From the NCBI GenBank assembly GCA_963576735.1, contig OY755186.1, positions 13,813,970 through 13,877,969 of the forward strand: a DNA stretch of 64,000 nt. Reading direction: 5' to 3'. Shown one piece after another: positions 20,926-33,018 of the stretch; within the stretch, counting starts at the first letter, position 1; every line of letters begins with the position of its first letter. The DNA is from Bedellia somnulentella. Taxonomy: Eukaryota; Arthropoda; Insecta; Lepidoptera; Bedelliidae. Made by a program: the position numbers and the translations under genes. The notes beneath the pieces are model-generated. The model saw nothing but the letters and a program-made list of their open reading frames with translations, was not told the DNA's origin and ran no database searches.

Positions 20926-22254
20926 TCGAATGAGGGCTTACTCTGTTTAGCGCTATACACTTATCTATGGATTACATTTTTATATTTGTCTTATATATTT
21001 AATTTAAAAAATATTTTTAAATTATGTTTTTATTAATAAATTTTTAGTTTTCTATCCATATTATGTATATCTATCATAATATGTATATCTATCTATTTAT
21101 TGATTTATTCTTTATAATTATTATATTCTATAAATTTATTTACATATTTAATCTTTATTTAAATTCAAATTGTTTAATTGGTCCTTTAATAAACGGATAA
21201 CATTCTCAAAATAGCATCGGAAGCATCAGGCACTTTACTTATTTCAAGGATATGGTGGATTAATATTCAAACAAACATAAATTCGTGCTTGAAGTTTCAG
21301 TATTTTTTTCATATAATTCGGTATGCAAAGTTTTACTAAAGTAATTCTGATTATAAAACCATTTCGAGATATTATGGTTATAAACAATATTTTCTTGAAA
21401 TTATATCAATTGAAGCTAAGATGACTGTTATCAAAAAACTGTAACAGTGTTTGACCTTCAATGTTGTTACAAAGACATACGGTTTTGCAGTTTATTAATA
21501 AAATATCGAAAATCATAGGTTTGTTTAGTATAATATCGTAATAATTTCATTTGAAATCGCAAATTCGTATTATGTTTTGCAATCAGCAACATTTTTATAA
21601 AACATTTCGCTTCATTTGCATGTCGCTACGTGATTTTATCAATCGATGACGTCATAAAGTACAAAAGTTGAACAATCTTTAAAAAATCATAACTATACAA
21701 TTACTCATTTTAAATGGAAAATATTCAAATTTGTCTTTTATTTTCGTGTTTACTATCGCATAAAAATATTTAATAAATACCAAAAAAAAAACTTAGCATA
21801 TCGAATTGCATTCATGAATCATAGCATTAAATAAATTAAACACCATTTATTAATTTAAAGATGTATATAAAGTGTTTACATAAATTACATATTACAAATT
21901 GCCTTACACAAACATATATAGGTCGATAAAATAACCAACTGTCTTAACGTCGGTTTTAACACAAAATAAATTTACGCAAACATTAATTTCCTAGTCCGAA
22001 CTACTCTAACAACCTACCAATACTTTGTGTTCAAGAATAAACAAACCTTTAATTTATTTTATGAATACATACACATAAGTACACTCACTGCTCTAAATTT
22101 CTAGATGGGGCAGCCGGAGAAAGAAGAAATAATTATATATAAACCGTTGTATAATTATTATATTATTATATTAAACACTTTATTTTAAGTCTAAAATACA
22201 CTATAATTGTCGTCTCATGAAGGATATATTCTCATTTTATACGGTAACAACTTA
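20926..22254. other. AT-rich spacer with a degraded SINE-A end
   Basis: Mostly low-complexity AT sequence without coding capacity. 22066-22131 resembles the minus-strand SINE-A tail in degraded form (TACACTCACTGCTCTAAATT, then GATGGGGCAGCCGGAG). Nothing else recognised. Confidence 0.4.
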
Positions 22255-22440
22255 TTTGTAAGAAGTAACCTGAAGCCAATATTTCTGTAGATGCGAAATC
22301 CTCTGTAGAGGATGTAGCCAACTCGTATCGTCGGCACAGACACAATCAAGCAATTTCTCTGCTATTCTAGTCAATAATTGAACGTACTATTTCCTCTGAA
22401 TCAATTGAACACAGCAGTTTGCAGAGTAAACATTGGTGCC
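22255..22440 (-). pseudogene. Possible decayed coding exon, unidentified
   Basis: On the minus strand an IDSEEIVRSIID block (about 22365-22405) is followed, after what looks like a single inserted T, by RIAEKLLDCVCADDTSWLHP in another frame (about 22300-22365), continuing LQRISHLQKYWLQ. Composition is richer in GC than the neighbourhood. I do not recognise the protein. It could be a host exon relic or a transposon fragment. Confidence 0.25.
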
Positions 22441-22914
22441 TGGAAACTGTACCTTAATTACACGAGGCTATCTTATTGCTGCACATATTTGATGTGTCTT
22501 GTTTATAATATGACAAACACATTGTCAAGTGGTACACATACTTGAAAAACGACTTGCTAATTTTGTAACTAACTCGAATACGCTTAATACGTATTGTAAT
22601 GTATGCAAATACTTAAAATGCGGGAGTTTGCTCACATGTTAGTTACATCGCTAAACACTTGACAATTAGTAAAGTTGATTTTGTTAGCGAGAATTTGGTC
22701 TCAAGCTGAAGTGTCATGAGTTTATATGTATAAAAAAAGTTACATAAGAGTTTAATAAGGGAGCTTAAAAAAAAAGATTTGATGAATTAACGTATTCTTG
22801 TTCTAATAAACTGCTTTTTCAAATGACAATGTGCCTAATTTTTTGTGCCTTTTTTGAAAGGATCGGCTTTATTATTGAAAATAAATTAAGAGCTTTAGGA
22901 AAAATTCAGTTTGG

Positions 22915-22997
22915 TTAATTTATCATGGTTGTTGACGGTGACTGAAAACATCGTGAGGAATCTTACATGGCTAAGTTGTACTCAGTCATTGCTACAA
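22915..22997 (+). mobile_element. SINE-B fragment
   Basis: TTTATCATGGTTGTTGACGG followed by ACATCGTGAGGAATCTTACA matches the SINE-B body with several substitutions. Both ends truncated. Confidence 0.75.
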
Positions 22998-23461
22998 TAA
23001 ATTAAAAAAATAAGATTTGAACATAAAAAACAAATAAAATGAAAGTATATAAAACTAGAGTAATCATAATTATTAGAAGGAAAAATATGTGTATTCAAGC
23101 TCTAAGGATATGAAATAAGAGTGCGAAATTTATATCTTTTTTAATTGTGAGTTTAATGTTTCGAATTTGATTACATAACGTTCGTTCCACAAATCAATCG
23201 CGCATACAAAGCTGAATTCTAGATTGGCTCTGTGACAACATTCCTCTTATGTTTTTATAGTAATTAATAAAAGAACAACATGCTAAATTATTCTCTCTAA
23301 AAATAAGTAAGATGTTTAAAGATTAATTTTCTGGTATCGTTTAATAAGATTGCTATGGTAACTAAATAATTTGGTATTGCTATAGATTTCGGCAAAGTAA
23401 CGCCTGATTAAGTCCAATAATATGTGAATGTACGTGACAAGAAGCCCGTTTAAAGTATAAG
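22998..23461. other. AT-rich spacer
   Basis: No gene, RNA or repeat recognised. Confidence 0.5.
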
Positions 23462-23463
23462 TA

Positions 23464-24075
23464 CGAGGGGCATGCCAAAAGAAACTAGATACTCAAAAAT
23501 TATAAAATTTATTCTTTATTACAAGTATCAATATTTTCAAAGTATTCACCCTGAGCACGTATACACTTTTCCATACGTCTGAACCGATTGGAAAATACCT
23601 GTGACCACTCTTCTTCAGATACCTCAGAAATCTCGAAATTATACGCGACCAGCGCATCTTCTTTGCTCTCAAACCTCTTTCCCTTCAGTTTTTCTTTGAT
23701 TTTTGGAAACAAGTAAAAATAACAAGGCGCTAGGTCAAGGGAATATGTCGGGTGAGGGAGAATTGACACATTTTTCGAGTTTTAAAAGTCTAGTGTTCTG
23801 GCAGACGTGTACGGCGCCAGATTCGGGATCATAAATATATAGCCGTGTTTCGTCATCATATACGTTTAAATTCTGGCCTCCGTTGAATTTATCTATCATG
23901 AATAGGCACCAATCCACCCGACGGTCTTTCAGCTCATCGGTAAGTAAAAATTAATAAAAGAATTGTGTTCTATATTCAAATATGTCAATAAAAAACCAGC
24001 CTATAAGATGGTGAATAGATTGCCTGTGTCAATTAAATGAGATAAGAGTATTTTACTTCTTTTGGCATGCCCTCG
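23464..24075 (-). mobile_element. Internally deleted mariner transposon
   Basis: Inverted ends CGAGGGGCATGCCAAAAGAA (left) and the matching TTCTTTTGGCATGCCCTCG (right) are flanked by TA on both sides (23462-23463 and 24076-24077), as in Tc1/mariner. On the minus strand 23917-23770 encodes a transposase piece with VYDDETRLYIYDPES and 23769-23509 one with HPTYSLDLAPCYFYLFP, in different frames. At 612 bp it is about half the usual 1.3 kb, with the middle deleted. The last catalytic Asp position appears as Tyr. Confidence 0.9.
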
Positions 24076-24261
24076 TACTAAATATATTAGTAATCGTTTA
24101 ACCGATACATTTTAATAAATACAAAATATGAATAAACAATTCTAGCTTCTCATAAATACAACAAACAAAATCATCATGCCTTACTATTATTAAATTATTT
24201 GGGAAGTACAATACAATTTTTCTCATATTTTATTAATAATGAGTATGTTTGTAAACTGCTG

Positions 24262-24296
24262 TGTAGTGTCGGCTTGGAATAACACTATCCCATTTA
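24262..24296 (+). mobile_element. SINE-A head remnant
   Basis: TGTGTAGTGTCGGCTTGGAA and a few following bases match the 5' head of SINE-A. It stops where LINE J3 begins with TAA repeats, so J3 probably landed in it. Confidence 0.65.
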
Positions 24297-25805
24297 ATAA
24301 TAATAATAATAAAAGCATTTATTTGTCTTTCTTCAAACACATGACATGAAATAAACAATGAAAAATTATAAAAGACAAAATGGTCCAGAGCTCGTTCTAT
24401 CCGCAGCTAGCAGATAGCTTCGATTTTCAGCTCTGGCCAAAAACTTATAACTAAAAATTACTATATACAAAACTTAAGTCTAGCTTATAACTAATTTATA
24501 CAAAAACACACAAACAATTGAGCACTCAAAAAATAATAATATTTACAAAAACTAATAAACAATCGACTAATAAATAATAATAATAATAACGTGTTAACAA
24601 TTTGCAGGCGATTAAATATTAACATATGTTTACATATAATACACAATTTTGTATGTATATACTTATACATACACATCACAAACACTATCATAAATGAATA
24701 TAGATAATAAAAATTACACGTATACATAATATATAGTATATATACATATATATACAAACTTACACATATATATTAATACATACACATACACACACATACG
24801 TATACATACACATGTATATCTATATTTTAAACAACTTAGAAGGAATAACGTCAAGGTGGGGGTGAAGCACAAACATACTGAGCTCCAAATTCATTTTGCT
24901 GAGAAACAGTAAGCCATTCTCGCAGTTTATTCCTAAATGTTTGAACAGTGCGTGCTTCCTTTATAGGAGGCGGTATATTGTTCCAACATTTGGAAGCTAC
25001 TATTTTGAAGCAGCCTTTCGTCTTAGTGAGGTTGAGCTTCGGAAGAAGAAGAATATTTCTACGTTGACGAAGAGAAAAGTTTAGTTTATTATATAAATAT
25101 TTAGGGACACCTTTCTTTAAAATCTTGTAAACCAAACAAGAATACTTAAAAGATCTAGAGTACTTCATGTTCAGTATTTTTTTCTCGATTAAGTGAGGTG
25201 TCATATGGTGTCGGCAAGGTATATTATAACCAAAACGCATGCACGCATTTTGAACGCGTTGTATTCTTTTTTTAGTATTTTTTTTAAGACAACGTCCGTA
25301 TACTACATTGCAATATCCCAACTGTGACAAGACCAAGCTCTCACATAACTTGAGACGAATTCCTGGGCTAATAAAAGGTCTTATCTTATATAAACTACTA
25401 AGCGCAGAAAAACTTTTAGAGATTTTTAGGTCTATATGCTCATCGAAATTAAGATGTTGGTCGATATAAAGTCCAAGGATTCTGACACACTTTTGAAGTG
25501 GGACTACAGTGCCATCAACTACAATAGCTGGCTGAAGCTCCTCGCTCTTCCGCACCTGATCCACTGTACCGCAGATCAAGGCTACAGTTTTAAATGGGTT
25601 TACAGTAAGGTGAAACTTTTAAGACCATTCTACAATACATTTAAGATCTCTATTCACTTTATTTACTCCGTCAGTGAAATCCGTAATATTTGTAGGTAGG
25701 TCTATATAGAACTGAGTGTCATCAGCATAGAGGTGGTACTTGGAGTGCGTAATAATTTTCGATGTACTAGCGGTGTAAATAGAGAAAATAGGGGAGCGGG
25801 TCTGA
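24297..25805 (-). pseudogene. LINE J3: RT palm to C-terminus and 3' UTR
   Basis: Minus-strand LINE. About 25805-25625 encodes FSIYTASTSK and the catalytic YADD with DTQFYIDLPTN, then an in-frame stop near 25624. 25579-24851 encodes the thumb and C-terminal domain (CVRILGLYIDQHLNFDEHID, NKLREWLTV near the end). A long 3' UTR runs to a (TAA)n tail at 24296-24315. The RT N-terminal part of the same family appears at 25999-26235, separated by SINE-B and a short deletion. Confidence 0.88.
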
Positions 25806-25839
25806 AATTTTCAGTCAGTCGGATCATGTGTTTTCACTA

Positions 25840-25998
25840 TTTGTGTTCTATCACGTGAGTACACTGTCCATGCAAAACGTGGGTACTCTGAACACCAGGT
25901 GACAAAGTCACGTGATGTTCAGAAGTATTAGTACCTCTGCCAACCCCTTCGGGGATATTCGGCGTGAACGTTTATGTTTATGTTATATGTTTATGTTC
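25840..25998 (+). mobile_element. SINE-B, 5'-truncated copy
   Basis: TATCACGTGAGTACACTGTC through ATATTCGGCGTGAACG and a TTTATGTT-type tail. Lies between the two parts of LINE J3. Confidence 0.85.
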
Positions 25999-26235
25999 TA
26001 TTACTAAAATAAGATGTAAACCACTTGCAAACTGTTTGTGAAAAACCAGCGGCGCGCAATTTAGAAATTAAGAGTGGGGGAAAAATAGAATCAAAGGCGG
26101 CTGTTGTCGAGTAAAACGAGGATAGAAGCGCTACCTTTGTCGGAAACCGTAAGCAGACCATCCACATTGTGAAGAAGAGCGGTGGAAGTACTATGTCCAG
26201 AACGGAAGGTAGATCTTTATGGCCTAGTGTGCATG
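25999..26235 (-). pseudogene. LINE J3: RT fingers fragment
   Basis: The minus frame 26251-25991 contains a TAAFDSIFPPLLISKLRAAGF block and CKWFTSYFSNR, the fingers-to-palm part of a LINE RT. Likely the same element as 24297-25805, with roughly 30-40 residues missing at the SINE-B insertion. Confidence 0.75.
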
Positions 26236-27068
26236 CGCAGCACTCACACACTTAAAACCTTCTTTGCACCGGTTGGTTGATATCTCGTAGTATCGTAGCA
26301 GTGAGTACGGAAAGCCACGAAGCTTCTACGACGATGTAGTGCGTCCTTCTCTGGTCTCGCGTCGCTTGTGTCTAACACCGCATCTCCTGTCCGCTACGAC
26401 TCAGCTGATCACAATTAACGTATTTCAAAAGAATTTTGTCAATTCTACCACTGAATTACTTTCACTTAATTCTCTCACAATAAGCAGTTTGTAGATATTC
26501 TGTTTGTAGGTTAATATTCCTTATAGTTTTAATTACACTTGGTAGAAACTTTCAGCACAATTCACTACAGTTTTGATACGTAAATATGAATAAACAACGA
26601 GACAATACCATAAAAAAGTACAAAAATGAAGTCTGCAGAGCAAGCACGAGCCGTGTTTAAATTAGTTATCGAGTGGGATAAAGCAGCCATCTCTTACGCA
26701 CTTACTTAGTATCGTATACTGCCATCTCATTCTAGCCATTATCGTGTCGATAAAATAGGTCTCGTGCTTGCCCTTGGTAAGGGATACTAAATAACTTGAC
26801 GATATATCTAAAAATATAAACAATACACACGATAACTGCCGTAACGTAAGTATCATAAAAACTTACTTTAAATATGTTACAAAACAGTTCTGAATACCGT
26901 TAACGATTCTTCTTATTCATCTAATTTCAGTCTATAAATATGTACCGTGAGTTTCCTGGGAGTTATCTTTTATAAATATTTATCACTCTCGATGAACCAC
27001 TTTTGGAGATCATAGTAAAAAATATCTTCATGGAGATACTCCTTATGTGTATTTAAACCTTACAAATA
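26236..27068. other. Unassigned spacer
   Basis: No supported gene. 26236-26420 is less AT-rich but shows no coding. GCAAGCACGAG at about 26641 and its inverse near 26762 form an 11-bp inverted pair of unclear meaning. Confidence 0.4.
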
Positions 27069-27245
27069 ATTAGTTGTTATTTAGAGTGACATAACATGTT
27101 GCGCCAGATATATCCGAAAATGGAGATATGCGTTGTTCACAGACTAATGTATGCACGTACATAAATTGCCTCCTGTTTACGTATGCGTTACATCACCATT
27201 GACTTGATATTAGGATAGTGTGTTGGCCTTGCAGAATCATGTTGA
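27069..27245 (+). repeat. Interspersed repeat, inverted partner at 58850-58985
   Basis: Reverse complement matches 58850-58985 (CACTRTCCTAATATCAAGTC, CAATGGTG, then GCATACGT and ACAACG blocks) at roughly 80-85 percent. No coding. Family unknown. Confidence 0.65.
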
Positions 27246-27461
27246 GATTTTGCACTTGAATCGGTGGTAGGATTTCAATTCTATATCAGGAGTGCGCTGT
27301 AACAAAGTTATGGAAGTTTGAACTGAAGAGCCTCGCAATGCAGTACTAAAATAATTACAGTTTGGCTATATGTGTAACAGAAACCTAGCCAAGTTTAGTA
27401 CCGATTGCTTTTTAAAAGTTCTGGAAAATACTCATGTCAGGAAGGAAATAGTTATTCATCT

Positions 27462-28125
27462 ATAAAAATAAAAGTCTAAGCACTTACAAATAAATATGCA
27501 TACATATACTCACGGCTATAAATCCCTTGACGAGGTAGCCAGGCCTAGGGAATTAGAAATTCCTTAGCCACTTTGGAAGTTGCGTGGAGAAAAGATGATA
27601 AAATAAAGGTAGTGGTTGGTGATGGGTCTCTAACCGCATCGCCCAAAAATTTCTTTAAAGCCCTCTACCATTAGTCATCTCTTCAGTACACCCACTGGAA
27701 GAAACGGGGTAGTGCTATTCCAAGCCGACACTACGCAGCTAATACTAAGCAGTAATTTACGTGTTTGAGTATATATTGTGTGCCCGTTAAATGATTGCTT
27801 AAAAAAGTCATAATTTATGAATTCGTGATTTATCTATAAATATAGAAGTCTACACACTTACATATGATATGTATATTCATATATACTCACGGCTATAAAT
27901 CCCTTGACGAGGTAGCCAGAGCTAGGGAATTAGAAATTTCGTAGCTATTGTCGGAAGTTGCGTGAGGAAAGATGGTAAAATAAAGATTGTTGGTGATGGG
28001 TCTCCAACCGCATCGCCCAAAAATTCCTTTAAAAGACCCTATTTCGTTAGTCGCCTCTTACGTACACCCACCGGAAAAAATGGGGTAGTGGCTATTCTAA
28101 GCCGACACAACACAGCAGCATATAA
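27462..28125 (-). mobile_element. Two SINE-A copies in direct tandem with shared flanks
   Basis: Copies at about 27494-27745 and 27870-28125, both minus. Each is preceded by a similar flank (CTATAAAAATAAAAGTCT at 27462 and CTATAAATATAGAAGTCT at 27834), so a unit of about 370 bp including flanking DNA seems duplicated, rather than two independent insertions. Both have the GGTGATGGGTCTCYAACCGC middle and GCCGACAC head. Confidence 0.8.
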
Positions 28126-28753
28126 ATATGGTTTTATAATATGGCACGTTTGAGAAAAAATGGGTTGGTGGTTTTCTCACCAGACAATACACAGTAATTA
28201 ATAATATTGCTCTCAGATTTTTTATATTTCTCCTTCTACTCATTTTCATATTTACATACGGAAAGAAGAAAATAACGGTATAATTTATGTTACATTTGTA
28301 ACTGAAATATATATGCATTGAAATCGTTTCCCTCAGCATGCATAACCGGGTCATTGTCAAAACAGGGTTAAAATAAAAAAAATAACTAAATCAGTTATTT
28401 TTACAGAATTCGTCCTTTATTTAATAAAAGAGATCATTTGTAACAATACTAAATTATTGTCCAAGATCAAACCTCAAAAATTAGTACAGGTATTTAAAAA
28501 AAGGATTTTATAGGTCTACCGAAAAGAGACAGATGTCTACCGAATGTACTAAAAGTGTAATTTAGCAATTATCACTAAGGTGGAATACATATGCTTCACG
28601 TATAAGTCAACTGCAAGCAGACGATTTTATAGGTATATTTGTGTTTCTTACGGGTTTAATCAAACCAAAATTTACAAATGCATCAATTACTACTAAAAGA
28701 TTTGGATTATTTTTTTTGGATCTGAACGACATGATCGATATACATCATGTGCA
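28126..28753. other. Unassigned AT-rich spacer
   Basis: No gene or repeat recognised. Short open frames here have no domain features. Confidence 0.5.
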
Positions 28754-29107
28754 TAATAAACGTTCACGCCGAATATCCCCGAGGGGGTTGGCAGAGATAC
28801 TAATACTTCTGAACATCACGTGACTTTGTCACCTGGTGTTTAGAGTACCCACGTTTTGCATGGACAGTGTACTCACGTGATAGGGGGCAGGCCTATCGCC
28901 GTTTTGTACGAATACACTGTCACATGACTAAGTGCAACTCAGCCATGTGGGTTTCCTCACGATGTTTTCCCTCACCGTTAACAACCATGATAAATTAACC
29001 ACACTTATGTTTTTAGAAAAGACAAATTGGTGTAGGCCCGACCCGGGATTTGAACACTAGCCGCTTGCACGTCAACCGGTGTTCTACCCACTGAGCTATC
29101 ACGTCGT
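28754..29107 (-). mobile_element. SINE-B full-length copy
   Basis: 354 bp in minus orientation with complete tRNA-like head (minus strand TGATAGCTCAGTGGGTAGAA) and body. Flanked by an exact 11-bp duplication CATCATGTGCA at 28743-28753 and 29108-29118. Confidence 0.93.
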
Positions 29108-29555
29108 CATCATGTGCACTGGTGGTTTTACTAAGTTCTGAATTACCCTAGTGCTTTTAATAGTGGCAGACTTTTTCATTGGTTTAAGTTTTACCTTCAA
29201 AATCTCTACTAGACGGTGACTTTCAATTGATCCAATTCAGTATACACTGTTTATCAACGACATTGCTAAATATTTTGAACACTGTACAATTCTAGTGTTT
29301 GCTGATGACCTTAAAAATTTATAAAACGGTATCAAAAGTAGAGGACTGCATTCAAATCCAAAAAGATCTTAATTTAGCGAATTTTGTTCATCCAACAAAC
29401 TTAGGCTGACCCACAATAAATGTAAGCAAATAACTTTCACTCGCAACATAAATAAAATTCAACATAAATAAAATTCAATATACGCATAATATTGGTGGTC
29501 ATACAGTCGAAAAAATTTCTTCAATTGAGGATCTAGGAGTACTATTACTACTATA

Positions 29556-29800
29556 TTACTACGGGGACAGGACGCTTAAAAAGCGATTACCGTACTTGAT
29601 CAACAGAGCCTAATAGACAAAAATTTAAAAACAAATTAAAAAAATATTTTCTTAACTCACTACCATAGATGTAACTAAATAAAAAATTTATTAAAAGAGA
29701 CTCTACCTGCAGACAAACTGTAAAACAGTTTTGCAGGGCTTTGTTATAATTAAATGTAACCATTTATATTAATAAAGATTAATAAATAAATAATAAATAT
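29556..29800 (+). mobile_element. LINE 3' end inserted in J1
   Basis: Encodes a LINE C-terminal tail KFKNKLKKYFLNSLP followed by a stop, 3' UTR and an AATAAATAAATAATAAAT tail. Sits exactly inside the DLGVLxDEKLTF block of J1, so it is a severely 5'-truncated insertion. Confidence 0.75.
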
Positions 29801-30134
29801 TTGATGAGAAATTAACCTTTGAACACTATATTGAAAATATTTGCACGAAAGATGCTTGGTTTTATTTTGGAAATAAGCAGATCATTTAATCAAACAACCG
29901 AAAATCCTTCTAATGCTATTCAAAACACTCGTCAGATCACAGCTTGAATACGCATCTGTGGTCTGGAACTCTTTCTACGCGGTTTATTCAGATAAACTAG
30001 AATCTAACAAGAAAAAAGCTTTAAAGTCAATTCATTACAGGCTCACTCATACTAAAATATCTTACGACAATCTTTTAGAACTCTACAATTTAATGAAATT
30101 GTCTTGTAGTCACGCAATATCTGATGAATGATAC

Positions 30135-30264
30135 TATTTACATACATACATATACTCACGTCTATATTTCCCTAGAAGGGGTAACCAGAGCTAAAGAATT
30201 ATAAATTCCTCAGCCACTTTTGGAAGTTGAGTGGGGAAAAGATGGTAAAAATAAAGGTTTTTGG
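30135..30264 (-). mobile_element. SINE-A, 5'-truncated copy
   Basis: TACATATACTCACGTCTATA through AGTGGGGAAAAGATGG, minus orientation, cut before the head. J1 sequence on the two sides is missing about 22 bases, so insertion was accompanied by a target deletion. Confidence 0.85.
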
Positions 30265-30660
30265 CTGTCCAGATCTCGTTTATGAGATTAGTTACCAAAC
30301 ACCTCGCACAGCAACACCACGCCACCATCCAATCAAACTATTCTATATCCCAACAACTCGCACAAATTCTGGCCGATGGTCACCGTTATACAGAATATGC
30401 AATTCACAGGAATTCAAATGAAAAGTTTTTGCCAATGGATATTTTAATTCGGAAACAGGGAGTAATCACGAAAATTTTAAATTAAATTATATGAGAATAA
30501 CTACTTTTAATGTACTTGTAATGTAATGTATTTAGATTTTTAGAAAGTATAGCTTTGTTGTTGTACCTTTTTCATGTACTCTTTTTAAATATTTGATTGT
30601 GTCTTAGTGATGAACGTTTAAGACGGTATGCTTACCTAGTATTAGTTATAATACAAGAAA

Positions 30661-31239
30661 CTCTAAGTCGACTGCTTAATACTAAAGTTACACTACGTGA
30701 TCGCTTTGATTTCCATTAAAACTGTTGAAATGTTTGTAGCAAATATATGGGAATACTGCAAGGAAGAACAGAGAATTGAAATGATGGAATATAGCTACAG
30801 AATCATTTTAATTATGACTCTTCTGCACCATTTTGCTGTTATTGATTTATGATACACATCACAGACTCTGATCCAAAACTTAGACGTGGAACAATCAAAT
30901 AAGAATTAAGTTATTTGCATTTCTGTTAATTTCGGTTACCTTGACATGGCTTAGTACAACTTAGCCTTGTGGATTTCTATAGTTATATTTTGTATTATAT
31001 AATAGTTTCTCTTGTTACTTAATTAAGTACACGTACGGAAGCATAAGAGTTTGATTTGGAACGCGGCCACGTTAGAACATATTAGCATATCTCGCTCGGG
31101 TACAGATAAGAACAGTACAAACAGCCCAATTAGCCAAGACTCCTGAATTTAGAAACAAAATTTGCAAAGAAAGACATTGCATGATGTCATTCTTCTTGCT
31201 GCATATATTTTACGGAGCATATATTTTTATACGGAGCAA
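30661..31239. other. Unassigned AT-rich spacer
   Basis: No gene or repeat recognised. Confidence 0.5.
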
Positions 31240-31612
31240 CCGTGATAGCCCAATGGGTAGAACACTCGGTTATCGTGCAAACGACTAGTGTTCAAATCCT
31301 GGGTTGGGCCTGCACCAATTTGTCTTTTCTAAAGTCATATGTGTGGTTAATTTATCATGGTTGTTAACGGTGAGGGAAAACATCGTGAGGAAACCTACAT
31401 GGCTGAGTTATACTTAGTCATGTGACAGTGTATTCGTACAAAACGGTGATAGGCCTGCCCCCTATCACGTGAGTACACTGTCTAAGCAAAACGTGGGTAC
31501 CTTCTATGGACACTAGATGGCGCTGCCATGTGAGTTCAGAAGTATTGGTACCTCTGCCAACCCCTTCGGGGATAAACGGCATGAACGTTTATGTTATGTC
31601 ATGTTATATGTC
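31240..31612 (+). mobile_element. SINE-B full-length copy
   Basis: Head CCGTGATAGCCCAATGGGTA, B-box-like GTGTTCAAATCCTGGG, body as at 8091, tail ACGTTTATGTTATGTC. No clear target duplication. Confidence 0.9.
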
Positions 31613-32019
31613 ATCCGGAAATACATCCATATCCTATCTGTTAAGAGTGCACATGCCTATAGATAAAACAAAAGTAGACATGGGTGCAGGTAATTATTCT
31701 ACAGTCTCTCTCTTTTGACACTCTTTTGATGTCCAATTTCCTTCACGAAGGGTATTCAACTGCGTCATGATGAGATGAAAAGGATTCAGAGATCTGTGTT
31801 GTACCTTGATGTACCTTGTATGGCTTTAAAGCCATATTTATTAAGAGGTATTTAAATACTCGTTTCAAAAACTTTTCATTATTCTTCAATCAATATTTAG
31901 TTGTCAATAAGTAAATAATCGAAATAACTTATGAGTGATCAAGTCAAATGTACATCAAAAACTTATCAATTGAAACTACTTTTCTACAAACTGTTTTTCA
32001 TAAACTTTCAAACTCGTCA

Positions 32020-32115
32020 CTCTTACTTTGTTGACATTCCATTACTACTGACTCTACTTCGGATTCAGAAGGTGTATTGTTGCGAGAAGAACCCGTAAGA
32101 AAACTCAGCAACACA
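32020..32115 (-). repeat. Repeat with a conserved short frame, partner at 58590-58680
   Basis: On the minus strand the frame reads FLTGSSRNNTPSESEVESV. The plus strand at 58605-58674 reads FLTGSSRNDTPSEFEVESV. DNA similarity extends only a little beyond. It may be part of an unidentified transposon ORF. Confidence 0.55.
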
Positions 32116-32394
32116 CAATTTTTCTTAGTCATATAACAATGTTGGTGTATGTCTGGAAATATCCTGAATGGAGCCCTGGTGACACCGAGCAGTTTCATCT
32201 ATCATATTAAAATCATTCAAACTGTATTAGGCTTTTAAATGAAGACTGCGTTTTATTATTCCTTTGAATTAATTTTCTGTGAGATTCAAAATGTCATCAG
32301 GTATTTTGTTATCAAATTTTACACATAATCTATACTTTTGAGTTTTAAACAAGTGTGGTATTATCGGAATATAATATGCTTTTACAATATATAT

Positions 32395-32692
32395 CATCTA
32401 CAACATCATTAATATAAATTAAGAACATAAGTGGTCCCAATATGCTACCTTGGGGCACACCATATGGATATTGTTTTGTAATTGAAGAGTGGTAACTCCT
32501 GTCCTTATGAACTAATGATACCATTTGTTCCCGATCTTTGACATAAGAGATTAACCAATTTGGAGAGCTACCACGAAACCTAAGATCTTAAGTATGTCAA
32601 AAAGTATTTTATGGCAAACGAGGTCGAAAGCCTTGGTCATATTCAGTTGTAGAACAATAGCTATAGAGCCTCTATGATATCTGATGTTTTTA
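32395..32692 (-). pseudogene. LINE RT fragment
   Basis: The minus strand encodes MTKAFDLVCHKILFDILKIL, then after a frameshift a RGSSPNWLISYVKDREQMV block and GVPQGSILGPLMFLIYINDV. This is motif 3-5 of a jockey/CR1-like RT, truncated on both sides. Family not matched to the other LINEs here. Confidence 0.85.
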
Positions 32693-32705
32693 TATATATA
32701 TATAT

Positions 32706-32783
32706 GTGGGGACTATCGATCGCCACTTTGTACGATCCTGGCAAACCTCTCTAGCTTCATTCACATACATCAATCATTTTATA
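32706..32783 (-). mobile_element. LINE-T 3' end, truncated copy
   Basis: GACTATCGATCGCCACTTTG and TACGATCCTGGCAAACCTCT are the reverse of 18515-18575 of LINE-T. Only the last 80 bases or so are present. Confidence 0.85.
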
Positions 32784-32977
32784 CATACATACATATACTC
32801 ACGGCTATGAATCCCTAAAAAGGGTAGCCGCAGCTAAGGAATTAGAAAATCCTCAGCCACTTTTGGAAGTGTGAGTGGGGAAAAGATGGTAAAAATAAAG
32901 GTTGTTGGTGATGGCTCTCCAACCGCATCGCCGAAAAATCCCTTAAGCCCCAATACCGTTAGTCGCCTCTTACGTAC
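32784..32977 (-). mobile_element. SINE-A, 3' part, split by a Ty3/gypsy element
   Basis: Minus-orientation SINE-A from its TATG tail to CTCTTACGTAC. The rest (ACACCGGAAGAAATGGGGTA to the head) continues at 40138-40195. GTAC is duplicated (32974-32977 and 40138-40141). Confidence 0.92.
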
Positions 32978-33018
32978 TGTTATAACCCTTATTTCTATGT
33001 ACTTAGAGCTCAATCAGC

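Larger units (their letters stand above)
29225..30660 (+). pseudogene. LINE J1 copy 2, interrupted
   Basis: Starts in the palm: LFINDIAKYFEH then FADD near 29299-29310, a frameshift at about 29332, VSKVEDCIQIQKDLN, and ITFTRNINKI with a short local duplication. Broken by a LINE tail (29556-29800), it resumes at 29803 with FDEKLTFEHYIENICTK and 29913-30131 LVRSQLEYASVVWNS. SINE-A at 30135-30264 replaces a short piece, then CPDLVYEISYQTPRTATP follows to a stop near 30485 and a 3' UTR matching 4350-4510 in reverse. Clearly the same family as 4309-5176. Confidence 0.88.

Noticed and set aside
24491..24757. 88-codon minus-strand ORF
   Set aside because: Low-complexity AT sequence in the LINE J3 3' UTR.
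26640..26775. GCAAGCACGAG inverted pair as transposon ends
   Set aside because: Only 11 bp, no target duplication and no second copy seen.
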